NCBI GenBank assembly: GCA_024305405.1
Contig: JAKNDB010000068.1
Location: 372,001 to 436,000, forward strand
Length of the DNA: 64,000 nt
From: Dirofilaria immitis
Taxonomy: Eukaryota; Nematoda; Chromadorea; Rhabditida; Onchocercidae
Direction: 5' to 3'
Position 1 is the stretch's first letter. Every line of letters begins with the position of its first letter. Of the stretch, positions 1 through 14,008 are shown one piece after another. Below the pieces are notes generated by a model. That model was not told the DNA's origin and ran no database searches. It worked only from the letters and a program-made list of their open reading frames with translations. Position numbers and translations under genes: made by a program.

Positions 1-56
1 GATTTTTAAAGTGATTTGCAGTGTATGTAAAAAAAATAAATAAAATTAACTATTAC

Positions 57-3000
57 CTATTGACAGACATTTTAACTTCAATAGCTTCATTTGCGGCATC
101 TACCTTAGTACCCGTCAAACGAAATCCAAATTTAGCTTCACTGTTACTTGATAATGGATTACCAATATCACATACAAATACATATTCATCATCTCTTCCG
201 ACTTTTGATTGTGGTGAACAACTGAGAGGCCGCTGAAAGATTAGAAAGTTATAAAAATTAAATTTTTGAATCTCAAAAAATTTTTAATTTTATATCCTAA
301 ACATTTTTAGTAATCTCAAGACATTGTCTCTATCAATGAAATGTGGAAATTTTTCGAAAAATTTGAATGATCAAATTACAATCACGCATGAAATATTAAG
401 TTCTTTTCGTTAAATTTTAATCAAACATTCTTTAACAAATATTTTAGCAAACTTGTGTAGCGTAATTCTCGACACCACCGTATTCAAAGCCTGGTGGTAT
501 TGTGATAAAAATTGCGATTCATGCGAATCTTCTCCGTGATTTGCGACTGTTACATTAATAATCAACGATTGATCAGTTGCACCAACGGTGAATTTCTTCT
601 TATTCCTTAATTCATTAACTGTTTTTTTACAAGACAGTTTAAATTTTTTTGATAATTTTCATAAATTTAGAGAAAGAAAATTTAACATAAGTGTTTGGAA
701 TTTATTAAACAAAAAAATATTTACGTTAGAATATTAGTTACTTATCAGCTATCAAATTTCTGTTAATGGTTACTTTAATAAATATCCTAATCGTTATCAG
801 TAATATAAACGAAAAAAAATTTTCTAATTTATTGGATTGTATTCTAGCAATTAATTTTTATTGTCTAATTTGAATTTATAATTAGAACTATTAATTAAAA
901 GAATGAGTTAACATAATTTAACGCATAATTCCATAGCCGTTTTCTAATTAGTATATGTACATGCAACTTAAAGACTGAATTATTTAATAATTTAAATAGC
1001 TTACGAAACCACATGTACTTGTAGATCCGGAATACATTTCTCATCTGGGCCACAATTTTTATCTATTGGAAGCTGAAAATTACTTTTAAATTATTTTAAT
1101 TTGAAATAATAAGCCGTGTTTTGGTTAGTTTCGAAAATAGCATATATTCTTTGTTGTAATTATCTTATAATTAAATAATTTTAATATCGTACTTCGACTT
1201 CAAATGCTAATGGTACAGTAGTATCTAATGCAGGTTCCAGATGACCAGAAGTTGATATACCAGATGTACGCTCTTCATAACTATAATTCGCTATGATATG
1301 TATTGGACTTAACTTATCACGTATTGAATCCTGCAAATAAATTCTATGCGACATCTGAAAATAACGATCGTTTTGGTAATTTTCTAATTGAATTTTAAAT
1401 TTTGAATTTTTATTTCTTAATAAAAAATTCAATAAGTTTAATGTTTTGATTTCGAAATTTAAACTTTGCAAAGAATTTTTAGATAAAATTTTCAATTTTT
1501 TAAATTCGTGAGCAAATTTGAAAATAATTTTTTAAATTTAAAATTTTGAAAAATCAGTTTTTCAAATTGAATTTTTATAAAATTAAAAATAGCGTACAGA
1601 TACATAAATATCATAAGTATCACAATATTCATGCCCTTTTCGTAAATGTATCATTTGTTCGATTATATCCGGTTGATCACGTGATGCTGCTTTTTTGTGA
1701 ATTTTTGTATTTCGTTTATTGCTCTGCAAAATGAATTGATAATAATTTTTGGAAAAATTTTTTCGAACCTTTTCTAAAAAATGAAGAAAAATTGAATTAA
1801 TAATGCGAAAAATAAATTTAGCCATTACTGTAATGGATAACAATTACCGTAATGGATAACTCATAAAATTTTAGAAAATAATAAATTGGAAACTTAGCAA
1901 AAAAAAGAGTAACAAGAATGAAATGAATATAAAAATAGAGTAACAAGAATGAAATGAATATAAAAATAGAGTAACAAGAATGAAATGAATATAAAAATAG
2001 AGTAACAAGAATGAAATGAATATAAAAATAGAGTAACAAGAATGAAATGAATATAAAAATAGAGTAACAAGAATGAAATGAATATAAAAATAGAGTAACA
2101 AGAATGAAATGAATATAAAAATAGAGTAACAAGAATGAAATGAATATAAAAATAGAGTAACAAGAATGAAATGAATATAAAAATAGAGTAACAAGAATGA
2201 AATGAATATAAAAATAGAGTAACAAGAATGAAATGAATATAAAAATAGAGTAACAAGAATGAAATGAATATAAAAATAGAGTAACAAGAATGAAATGAAT
2301 ATAAAAATAGAGTAACAAGAATGAAATGAATATAAAAATAGAGTAACAAGAATGAAATGAATATAAAAATAGAGTAACAAGAATGAAATGAATATAAAAA
2401 TAGAGTAACAAGAATGAAATGAATATAAAAATAGAGTAACAAGAATGAAATGAATATAAAAATAGAGTAACAAGAATGAAATGAATATAAAAATAGAGTA
2501 ACAAGAATGAAATGAATATAAAAATAGAGTAACAAGAATGAAATGAATATAAAAATAGAGTAACAAGAATGAAATGAATATAAAAATAGAGTAACAAGAA
2601 TGAAATGAATATAAAAATAGAGTAACAAGAATGAAATGAATATAAAAATAGAGTAACAAGAATGAAATGAATATAAAAATAGAGTAACAAGAATGAAATG
2701 AATATAAAAATAGAGTAACAAGAATGAAATGAATATAAAAATAGAGTAACAAGAATGAAATGAATATAAAAATAGAGTAACAAGAATGAAATGAATATAA
2801 AAATAGAGTAACAAGAATGAAATGAATATAAAAATAGAGTAACAAGAATGAAATGAATATAAAAATAGAGTAACAAGAATGAAATGAATATAAAAATAGA
2901 GTAACAAGAATGAAATGAATATAAAAATAGAGTAACAAGAATGAAATGAATATAAAAATAGAGTAACAAGAATGAAATGAATATAAAAATAGAGTAACAA

Positions 3001-6000
3001 GAATGAAATGAATATAAAAATAGAGTAACAAGAATGAAATGAATATAAAAATAGAGTAACAAGAATGAAATGAATATAAAAATAGAGTAACAAGAATGAA
3101 ATGAATATAAAAATAGAGTAACAAGAATGAAATGAATATAAAAATAGAGTAACAAGAATGAAATGAATATAAAAATAGAGTAACAAGAATGAAATGAATA
3201 TAAAAATAGAGTAACAAGAATGAAATGAATATAAAAATAGAGTAACAAGAATGAAATGAATATAAAAATAGAGTAACAAGAATGAAATGAATATAAAAAT
3301 AGAGTAACAAGAATGAAATGAATATAAAAATAGAGTAACAAGAATGAAATGAATATAAAAATAGAGTAACAAGAATGAAATGAATATAAAAATAGAGTAA
3401 CAAGAATGAAATGAATATAAAAATAGAGTAACAAGAATGAAATGAATATAAAAATAGAGTAACAAGAATGAAATGAATATAAAAATAGAGTAACAAGAAT
3501 GAAATGAATATAAAAATAGAGTAACAAGAATGAAATGAATATAAAAATAGAGTAACAAGAATGAAATGAATATAAAAATAGAGTAACAAGAATGAAATGA
3601 ATATAAAAATAGAGTAACAAGAATGAAATGAATATAAAAATAGAGTAACAAGAATGAAATGAATATAAAAATAGAGTAACAAGAATGAAATGAATATAAA
3701 AATAGAGTAACAAGAATGAAATGAATATAAAAATAGAGTAACAAGAATGAAATGAATATAAAAATAGAGTAACAAGAATGAAATGAATATAAAAATAGAG
3801 TAACAAGAATGAAATGAATATAAAAATAGAGTAACAAGAATGAAATGAATATAAAAATGGAGTAACAAGAATGAAATGAATATAAAATAAGAAATGAAGA
3901 AGAATTTCAAATTTCTTCACTTCTCTATCAAAAATTATTTTATCACAAAAGCAAAAAAGAAATATATTACTATTAAACTTTCACAATTATATATTAAAAA
4001 AAAAAAAGTATTTGGCTACTTCTTTTAACTAAGCTACAAATTTTCCATCAACACACAAATACATAAAACGCTTTTAAGTTGCAAGTTTAAAAACATGCAT
4101 TGATCTATGATAAACTGGAAATATTGTTCTCTTCATTTTTTTGGGTTTTATTAGACCGTCTAACGATCTATTTATCTATTTTAATTTGACTATCTGATTT
4201 CTACTTATCATAGTATACGTATAAATGTATAAATGATTCTTCCCTAACCTAGCAATAATGCAATTTTGAATTACCATATTATAAATACTTACCAAATCAC
4301 GTCGTCTGAAAAATGCTCGTGGTGTGATAGTTTTTTGGAATCAAGTTGCAAGAGCAATTTTAGATCAATATCTGGAGGTGACTGACCTTTACCTTCATAT
4401 TTCATACAAAGTTTCATATGTTCACTGAAATTACGCAGATAATCTAGTTTAACATATCAGTCAAAAATTTAATTTAAAATTTTAATACGCGAAAAGTAAT
4501 TATTAAAATATAATAAATAATTCGTAAACTTTAATATTGAAAAAATTAAAAAAGAATTTTTCAAAAAGTTTTACCTAATTTATAGGATAAAGAATAGAGA
4601 ATTAATTTTTTTGATCTATTAAAAAAAAGGCTTGAATTATTATGTACCAGGCCATTTTTCCAAATTCAGTTGAGCAAGTTTTATCCTCCAAATTAATTGA
4701 TCTTTTAGCCGTAGTTAATGAACCGGTTACCGTAACTACTGGTTTTGTTTTAAACACTACTGCATGAGCACTTTGATATGCACCAACCGCAATGTCTGAA
4801 TAAAGTTTATATCAATTTAAATTTGATCCATGTTTGGTTAAAAAAATTATAAATTTTCTAACCTGGATATTGATTTTTATCAATATCTTTGCCACCAGTA
4901 AGCGAGAATCCAAATGCTTTCAAATCAGCGCTTACTTTTCGTGCTTCAATTTTTGTGTTGGTTCTTTACGTACGCCATTTTTTGCTCCATGATATACGTA
5001 TACAGCACCTCGATGATCATCACCATCATATGGTGCACCAACAATGAAATCTACAATGCAATATACTAACTTAATTGAAAATGCATAAGCAATAATATTT
5101 ATTTTAATAATGATCAACAACAAACAAACAAAAAAACAAACAAAAAAATGATAAATAAATGTAAACAAATATAAATAAAAAAATGGGAAAAAAGTACTAC
5201 GAATATTTAATAAACAAACGAATAACTCAAAACAAAAAAACAAATTTTTTTGAACTATGAATTGAAATGTTGATTTTAAAATTAACCATTATAGCCATCT
5301 TGATTTAAATCACCAGAAGCTGCAATAGAATAACCAAATCGTGACCATTCAGTATGACCCAATAATGATTCCCATTTAGGAAAATCATGCTACAAAATAT
5401 TTAATTGTAATCAATTTAAAAAGATGGAAATGAATACGTCTTCTTCTGGACTATTTCCTATCAACAATATCATATCGCTATTTGATTATAATTAATTTAA
5501 AAATGGAACCGATTAAAATAGATAGATGAATTTAAGTAAATGTTAGCATTTTTTCATTTCTTTTTCATTATTTCTTTTAACAATATTACATTGCAAATAT
5601 GTAAATTTGTATATTGTATAATTATTACGTCAAAAAAAATCAATACTTCTGATCAAATATTTCCATCAATTGGAATTATTTTTGATAAAAGCTAAAAATA
5701 CGAAATGGAAAGAAAAAAAAAAATTATGAATAGCTTACATTTGTTCCTTGAAAGAAAATCATAACTTTGCCAATATCGTAACGAGGCTTATGCTCTTGAG
5801 TTTTCACATCCATTACTGTCTTATAATCAGTGTAAAATGGTGATCCAACAATGATATCATCATAACTGAATGATCAAAATTATCATGAATGAGTAAGTCT
5901 TTTTTATCGTCACAAATTTTTTTTTTTCATTTAATTTTCAATCAAATTATCAAATTAACAATTAATAATTCAATTCCTTTCTAATAATTTCTTCCATTAG

Positions 6001-9000
6001 TCTCAGATGAGAAATTTAGAAAAATGATAAGAGATTGATTTAATCGAAAAAATTGAAAATTTTAAATAAAAAATCCTTATTAATAGTATTATTATTAACT
6101 AACCCATCATTATTTAAATCAGTAACCGCTACAGCAGCACCAAAAATTGTCCTTTTTGTCCATTTTTATCAGTCAGATTTTTTAGTGATATTAGCTTATA
6201 GTTAAAAATATAAACCTGAAAATTAAATTTTTATAAGAATAGGTTAAATTTTAAACATTTCATTCTTTTTTTTTCCCAACAAAAGAATATAGAAAAAATA
6301 AATGAAAGAAATTTTTAGCATTTTTTTTCTCGAAATTATATTATTTAAATGATAAAATATGACTTACAGCACCAACAAGATCATTACCACGTGGTACACC
6401 AGCAACTACATCATCTAAACCATCACCATCAAAATCACCTGTAGCCAATGAATATCCTATAATTTTAAATAATAATAATAATATATGTATAATTCAATAT
6501 TTGATAAGTTAAATTAATTTTTTTCAAAATATTTTAAATATTTCAGATTTAAATAAAAACTTAAAATTAAAATTTGACAAAACACAAAAAAAAATTTAGT
6601 AATAAAATTAAAAGTTATTTATAGCATATAAATCAGTAATATGATATTTATTTAATCAAATTAGATAAAATAAAAACTTTAAGCATAAATTATTCATACC
6701 AAGATTATAGTTATCATGATGAGCTGGACCATCATGTGTATTTGGTCGAATTGATTGATTACGGATATTTTGTGAAAATATGGTACCCTGCCAATAATAT
6801 GCACCAGGTGCACCGATAAACAATCTCTCATTACCAACATCAGGAATTGATGCACTGAAGCCACACATTCCGTATCCGAAACGATGATGACCATGACGAG
6901 CAGCTAAAAATTCAGCTAAGATCAATTTTAAATTTTATATTGATAAATATAATATTAAAAACTATGATTCAGAATATTCGACATTCATAATCGAGATGTC
7001 CATATTTTTATGTTCAAATTTATTGGAAATAATAGTAAAATTATTTATAAGAAAATAAAAAAATCTTATGGTGATAATAAAATTAATATCTAAATTTGAA
7101 AATTTATGATAATGATGAAACTAAAATCTAAATTCGAGAATTATCGTAGTAATAAAATTGAGATCTAAAATTAAAAATTCTAATAAAGATGATAATAAAA
7201 ATAGGATCCAAATTAGAAACTTATAACAATAATCGTACTGAAATCTAAATTCAAAATTTATGATAGTAATAAAATTAAAGTTGTGATAATAATTAAATTG
7301 AGTATTTAAAATTTAGGAGTGATAAACAGACGTTCTTGCCGACATGAAGAAAATTCTTCGATATTTTCGAATCCATTTGTTGCATAAAAACATGTTCCAA
7401 CGGGTTCAACAACTTCAAACTTCGAGAAGAAATATTTGTAATGTGGTGCACAAACCTATCAAATCAAAAAAAAACTAATTTCTTATCAACTTTTCAAAAG
7501 ATGGATGAAACGAATAAACTTATATTTTTCATAATTTATCAATTGATTATCAGAAAAAGCAAAAATAAATTATTGATAAAATTATTGTAAATATGACAAA
7601 TACTAGCCACAACAGAATCGCCTTTTTGGATACTTTAACAGTTGCACCCAACATTTGACCCGATTTTTCTTCAATTTGTAACAAATGTGATCCATTCAGT
7701 CGTTTATCATTACCTGCAATGATATACGAAAATGTCAACAAGTACTTTGAAAATGTCAAATATTTTTTCCGCAAGTTTTAACTTGAAAAAAACTTGTCGA
7801 AAATATACGTAAAATAAAGAATATCAATTTATTGATAGATAATATAACTTGCTTGATTATTTATCAATAAACGAACCGACATACTTCATTTGCCATATTT
7901 TAATTATAATATTCAAATACAAATATTTAATTAAAATTTTTATTTCGTTTATTTTTTTAATGTACTAGAACTTTTCCAGGTTAGATTTTGTACGAGAAAG
8001 ATTAGGAAAAAGAAGTTAACATTTTCTTTTAAATTCAAAATTTTGTAAAGATTTTATTTTATGATAAATTTTTCTGAATTCATCAAATCACATAACAGGA
8101 AGAAAAAATAGATATCTTTTTGATATTTATTTTATCAACAACAAGAAATGCAATATTGTCAAAATAATTAGGTTTATTTTTGCAAAAAAATATCTATAAA
8201 GAAGAATCATCAGAAAAGGAATGTGAAATATTAATTTTGCTAGGTAAGTGATAAATTACTGATATTATCAATTTAAAAATTTAAATAGAAAACTTACTGC
8301 TAAAAATAAATTACTACAACATTCAAATGGAAGTTTATAGAAATATTTACTGCATTATTTTTTACATGAATATGATTCTTAGAGACATTTCAACTTTCTC
8401 GTATTTTTACTCATTAAATTCAAAAAAAAAAAAAAATAATAATAATAATAAGCCATGTTCTTTATCCTAATTACAGAACTACATTGTTCATCTGAAAATT
8501 TAAAATTTAAAAAATTCTTTTTCAAAGAAAAAAGAAAAAATGAAATACCCTTTCGATCAAGGAATATTTCGGAGCAAAGCGGTTTTTCCACCGAACATCG
8601 AAATATAGCACCGCCATTTTTGACACCTGGTTGTTTGGCACCACTATTCGCTTTTGGTGAACCAACAAGCAAACTATAATATTATTTTCGTGAAAAATTA
8701 ATGATTAGAATTTCATTTACAAGAATTCTGATTTGTTCAAATTAAAATTTATTAAAAAATTTCATATGGTAGGAAAAAAATTGATAAAATTCTTTTGCAT
8801 AATTAAAACGAAATTTACAATTTCTCTACTTAAACTATTAATTAATTAAGTCGCCTAAATTTACCATTATTAGGCTATAAGAGTAAATTGAAAATAATTT
8901 CCATAATTAATTTTAATTCAAACTTAAAATTCGAGCAAATGCTGAATTTTCTAATTGCTATTAGAATTTATATTCAGTTTAGAGTAATTTGCTATTACTA

Positions 9001-10762
9001 ATGATAAGATGAAAATACTAAATAAATTTTTATGATAAAGTGATAAAAAAATAGAAAACAATAATTGTTTACTTTCTCATACGTATTTTTCTTATATGTA
9101 TGGAAAAATTTTTAAATTTAAATTAATATTTCATAAGATTAGTATCTCATATGAATGCAAGAAATTTAACTTATTGATAATATATTTATCAAATAATTTT
9201 ATTGATAATATGTGATATATATATATATATGATATGGCAAAAATCCCAAAAAGGATTCAGAATTACGATCTATAATTAATTGCATGCGATTTTAATTAAT
9301 TGTATGTGATTTTAATTAAATCATTTGAGATGATTAATTGTATGCAAACAGGTTGAAAATTTTTTCTACTTTTTACCCTTCACTTCAATTTTGATCTAAC
9401 CATATTTATTCATTCATTCATTCATTATTATTTGTCATCGCTTATTTCTCTATCAAAAACTGGTTTATTTAAAAAAAAAAAAAAAAAAGAAAGAAAGAAA
9501 GAAAGAAAGAAAAATGGATTCTATAACAACATATTTTCTTCAAATATTTGTGAATATGACTAAATACCGATGACGAATTGATTATTTGAAATGGATTCAG
9601 TGAAATGGATTGAGCAATTCGTTGAATAATCGAGAATTTAGATTGTTATAAAAATAAAATTTATTAAAATATTACTTTATATTATAAATAAATTTTTTCT
9701 AATCTTCCTTATCGTATTATTATGAAATAAGCAATTTTGATAAAATGGTAAATAAGAAATAAAATATATTTAAAATTTATTTATTTATTTATTTTTTTGG
9801 ATTATTGAATTTCCACGTTTTTAAATACTGATTTCAAAAGAAAGAAAACATATTTCAATACCTATACATCCATTTCACTTCATTTCAAGTTCGTTTATCT
9901 TTTTAATATCTGCTTTAATTAATAATGTAAATAAATAGCAATTTATTGCAAGTTTTTAGCGACGACTAATTAAGATGGTCTTTTTATTTTCACTAAATCA
10001 AATGTTAAGAATTATTTTTATTATCAAATATTTTAATCAAAATTTTACAATAACTTGATATGAATAATTTCTTTTTTTCGCAAATGATAAAAACAATGAT
10101 ATAAAATTTGATTATAAATTAATCAATTCATTCGAACTAAACCAATCAATTTTAATTTGTCATTAATTTTAATATACTTTCTTCAAACGATAATTCATGA
10201 CAATGATTATTATTTGTTTATTTAAAAATTGATATTATTTATTTTGTCATCAATTTTCATCGATTTTTTTTTTTGCCTTACTTGTCAAAATGGAATTATT
10301 ATTTGCTAAGATTGTTATGAATGATTTTTCAACAAACAAATATCATATGGATAATATTAATGGTATCGAAAAAATTTTCAAAATAAAAATTTAACTATTA
10401 TTTTTAAAATTAACAATTCATTGCTGTGAAAGAACTTTTCAAAATTTATCAAATTTATCAATTAAAGCGAAAAAAAGTGAAATTTATTCAAAAAAATGTT
10501 TTAAATTTTATAGCTAATTTTAAAATTATATCAATATTGATAAGACAAAATTATATTAATATTGATAAGATAAAATATTTACTTTTACTTACAGTGTCAT
10601 TCCATCATGTTGATAAAAATCAATTGAATAACCAAACATTGAATTAGCGCTACTTCGATGAATTATCGGATGTCTAACATCGATATTAAATGAAATGATA
10701 AGCGTTATCAGATTTAGCAAATAAATTAGTTGAAAAAATATGCCAAATCGAAATGATAGCAT
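57..10762 (-). CDS. Integrin alpha subunit (non-I-domain type, PAT-2/alphaV-PS2-like), 3'-truncated by window edge
   Basis: Cell-surface matrix receptor chain that pairs with an integrin beta subunit. Seventeen exons can be joined in phase: 10762-10593, 8673-8549, 7713-7604, 7455-7332, 6915-6700, 6456-6368, 6215-6104, 5865-5739, 5389-5287, 5050-4863, 4795-4648, 4424-4293, 1723-1598, 1330-1193, 1072-1005, 605-453, 232-57. Exon 1 encodes a hydrophobic signal peptide followed by FNIDVRHPII and SMFGYSID, the usual integrin alpha N-terminus. Next come KQPGVKNGGAIFRC, RFGYGMCGFSA and GAPGAYYWQG of the beta-propeller, and four calcium-binding loops (DFDGDGLDD, DLNNDGYDD, DLNQDGYND, DIDKNQYPD). The thigh/calf region holds the motif CGPDEKCIPDLQ. 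About 770 codons lie in the window; the rest of the calf domains, the membrane segment and the cytoplasmic tail lie beyond base 1. There is no I domain. PAT-2-like rather than INA-1-like is my inference. Exons 7, 10, 12 and 16 are each one base short. Confidence 0.93.
1894..3892. repeat. 31-bp minisatellite, about 64 nearly identical copies
   Basis: A head-to-tail array of a 31-bp unit that begins AGAGTAACAAGAATGAAATG and ends in AATATAAAAAT. I see almost no variation between copies; the only clear internal difference is a G for A near 3859, in the last full unit. The array lies inside the 2.57-kb integrin intron between the exons at 4424-4293 and 1723-1598. Because 31 is not a multiple of 3 and the unit has no minus-strand stop in any frame, all three minus frames are open for 650-700 codons. 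This is a by-product of the repeat, not coding evidence. The homogeneity points to recent expansion or active homogenisation. Confidence 0.97.
7030..7320. repeat. Imperfect AT-rich repeat in integrin intron
   Basis: About six degenerate units of roughly 50 bp, each holding variants of AAAATCTAAATT and TTATGATAATAATAAAATT. The intron lies between the exons at 7455-7332 and 6915-6700. No coding or RNA signal is visible. Confidence 0.5.
9480..9513. repeat. Poly-A / (AAAG)n microsatellite
   Basis: An A-run followed by about six AAAG units within integrin intron 1 (10592-8674). The rest of this 1.9-kb intron shows only AT-rich sequence and a short TTCA repeat near 9411. Confidence 0.85.
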
Positions 10763-12118
10763 ACTAATTAAGTCGAAATAGCTTTTACCTGAAAATTCAA
10801 TCAATTTTTTTTCTTCCTCCTTAAAACAAAAAAAAAAAAAAGAAAAGAAAAATGACAAATTAAAACGATACAAGATTGATAAAATTTATTCTCGAAGTTG
10901 ATTTATTCTCGAAGTAAAATTTATTCTCTAATATTCATTTCATTTTATTGGTTATTTTGATTTATGGCCATTTTGATTTAAATAAATGTATCTATAGCAC
11001 ATACATTTATCAATTTAGCATAAAATGAGTCATTGCGAAATGCGAAATTCGTATCGTCGAAATTTTAACAATCAAATTATCGCAAATATATTATACTGCA
11101 TTCTTACTAAATTATCACACAATTGTATCAATCAGTATATCATCCTCTAACATTTATTTGCAATCAGGATGTAGAAGAAATGATACAATGAGATATTCAA
11201 ATTTGTTTCTAACTAACGAGACAGATATATTTGATACTTTTTAAATTGACTATCGTAATCAATATTTTAATAATTGTGAAAATTTGCTAAATAAAAAAAA
11301 AAAGAATTTCAAATATTCGAATTTATTTTTCCAAAAAATGCTAAAATTTCGAGATTTTCGTTTTTTTGGCTAATTTTATCAAATTAATTGCAATTGATAA
11401 AATAGAACGTAAAAAAAAAAACTAAAATGATAATTAAAAATATTTCGAATTTAATCATTTAATAGTTAGTTATTGATTTTAAAAAAATTATAATTTCTAA
11501 TTATTTATTTAAAAGAAATTGATATGTTGAAAATTATTAGCAATGGTATTTTAACAAAAATAAAATAAATTTATTTACATAAAATTATCAAATAAAAAAA
11601 CAAAACAAAACAAAAAAACAAACAGAAAAAAATTTCAAATTTTAAGAAAAATGCCAAAACAAAAAAAAACCTATGACAAATATTTAATATAATCAAACAA
11701 TACAACAAACTGATAAAAGTAAAAGAGAAATTAAAACATAAATAAAAGTAAAGAGAAATTAAAACATAAATAAATATTCATAAATTATAAGAAACAAATT
11801 CATAATAATGAAGTAAATAAAAATAAAAAAAAAGAAAAGAAAAGAAAAGAAATGACGAAAGAATGGGATATAACAATGAAAGAAAAGGCCGCAATATCCC
11901 ATTCATATCCATTTCCGATTTTATTTCATTCAAATATTCTTTTTTCATTTTCGATTTTTTTCAACAAAAGAAAAAGAAAATATTAAATAGAATTTTAGGT
12001 AAAAGAAAAATATAATTAATAAAAAAAAGGAAAACTTTTTTAAAAGTATATATATTAGCATAGAAGTTATTTTTTGAATTTCTCTCTTTTTTTAAAAAAA
12101 AAACTCTTTCATTTCTCT
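10763..12118. other. Upstream region of the integrin gene, no gene seen
   Basis: AT-rich DNA just upstream of the integrin start codon (minus strand), so it should hold that gene's promoter or spliced-leader acceptor. I see no convincing promoter motif. A purine-rich AAAAG repeat lies at about 11829-11852, followed by a short less AT-biased stretch with GGCCGCAATATCCCATTCATATCC near 11887-11910. Confidence 0.5.
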
Positions 12119-12195
12119 CAGACTAATCGATTTATCAAAATGTATTATGTATTATTCGTTGCTGCACTTTTCATGTTACCATTAGTTGCTTGGTA
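12119..12195 (+). CDS. Possible first exon of a small secreted protein (signal peptide only)
   Basis: A polypyrimidine tract ending in TTTCTCTCAG at about 12121 is followed by a short leader and an ATG at 12139. The ATG opens 18 codons, MYYVLFVAALFMLPLVAW, ending TTGGTAACA: either a stop (TAA) or a splice donor GTAACA after phase 2. The peptide is a textbook signal sequence (hydrophobic core, small residues before a possible cleavage site), and the AG just upstream looks like a trans-splice acceptor. I could not find a second exon with certainty. An acceptor with a good pyrimidine tract at 17692 joins in phase but gives only about 17 further residues. It could also be a chance ORF. Confidence 0.3.
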
Positions 12196-13903
12196 ACAAA
12201 AAAATAAAAAAATGCTTCTAAAATATTTCAACTTATTCAAAAACTTAATTTCTCAACTTTGTCAAATATTTCTCAAAATTAGAATTGAATAATTTGTTTG
12301 ATTAATTGTTTTTTCGACTCTTTTATAATATATATTATCGAGAATGATGCGCATTATCATTTCTATAACGAAAAAAAAGTTGTAAGATGATTAAACTTAA
12401 TTTTTGAACTTTATCAAACTAAAAAAATTAGCAGTTCTTTTCATCCTATCTTATTATCATCGATTGTTTCTCAAAATGATTGGCAAAAAAATAAACTTTT
12501 ATTTTTATTGATTGATAGTTGTAAAAATGCGACAAATTAATTGTACAATGAAATTATGCTATCACATGATTTTGTTTGAAATTTGTCATCATATGGTCTT
12601 TTTTCCTTTTTTTTTTTTTAAATTTATCATCATTGTTATCAGAATTATCAATTCTTTGCTTTCTTGCTTAAGACTTTAAGACTTTAATCTATCCTAGCTA
12701 ATTAGGCTCCTAAAAGATAAGAAAATAAGGATAATATAAGGCTAACAATATAAGGCTAAACACATGTTACTCTGTCATTAAACTTTCATTTTACTTTTTT
12801 TCTTTTTCGAGAAATATATTTTATATTTTTAATTATTGGATAATTTTTACGATAAATGACTTCGTTTCTTTACTAAATACGGGCTAAGGCTAAATATAAA
12901 TGAGCCAATATTATTAAACTTATTATGCTTATTACTGGCCTATATTTTAATTAATTAAAACCTTATACGTATAATTAACTTGTTTGTACGTACTATTTTC
13001 ATTTTCATATTAAAGAAATAAGTAATATCATAATAATATGTAAGATATCTTTTCAACATTTTATTTTTATCTTTTATTTTTCTTATCAATAAAAAGACAA
13101 AAAAAAACTTTTTTTTAAAAAATCGATAATTATAGAAAATAAAATTTTGCATTAATAATTTTATTTGAAAAAATTCATAGCCAATGGAAAAAGTTAAGAG
13201 AAGGGAGAGGGAAAAATAACAGTTATAATTAATCAAAATGCATCAACAATAAGTTGTTAGAAAATTTGGTGAGAGAAAGAAAAAAACGATGAATTATTGA
13301 AAGCTTAATTTTGAATTCGAAAATTTCAAATTCAACAATAATTTATATATGAAATTTTTCTCCAAAATTTTTAAAGTTTATAATTCTAATTTTATTCGTT
13401 TTCATTTTAATCAAACTGTTATGGTAAAAAAAAGTTGAATTCTTTCTTTTTTTTTTGTTTGTTAAAAAGACTTGCAATAATTCCAAAATCTTTTCAACAA
13501 ATGTTTTCGAAAATTTCGAGAAAAAAAGTATTGGAATAAATGTGAAAGTAAATTTAATGAATGCAAATAATATTGTGGAAATGAATTAATCGATTAATTA
13601 AAAAAATAAAAAAACATAATTGATGATTGAGTAAACAATTATGCTATTAATCATATATTATTATAATTCTATAATTAATCGTGTATTATTATGATTAATC
13701 ATGAAAAATCAAAAAATTTCAACGAAAATGATAAGATTAATTATGATAAATCATTATAAAATTAGGGAAAAAATAAGTAACGAATTGATTATTTATTGAC
13801 TTAAACTTGACGCTATTAATAGTCAATTGCAAAAGAATAAAATAAAAAAAAAGTTGAAATTTTATGTGGGTAGTTGAAAATCAACATCTCTTCCATCTCT
13901 TCC

Positions 13904-13964
13904 ATCCATCCATCCATCCATCCAATCATTCGTCCATCCATCCATCCATCCATCCATCCATCCA
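13904..13964. repeat. (ATCC)n microsatellite
   Basis: Interrupted ATCC/TCCA repeats, about 14 units in two blocks split by AATCATTCG. It makes the start of a plus-strand ORF here look like a Pro/Ser/His-rich peptide, which is an artefact. Confidence 0.9.
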
Positions 13965-14008
13965 GTCATCTATCTATTCACATCAAATATAAATTGACAA
14001 AACTCTTT

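Noticed and set aside
1894..3892. CRISPR-like array of 31-bp direct repeats
   Set aside because: There are no unique spacers; the units are directly adjacent. The context is a spliced eukaryotic gene.
1818..3920. Three overlapping ORFs of 647-700 codons encoding hydrophobic repeats
   Set aside because: They are read-through of a 31-bp tandem repeat that happens to have no stop in any minus-strand frame. They lie in an integrin intron, and the three frames encode the same 31-residue period.
13874..14008. Pro/Ser/His-rich N-terminal part of a plus-strand ORF
   Set aside because: Translation of the ATCC microsatellite; only the segment from 14009 was kept, at low confidence.
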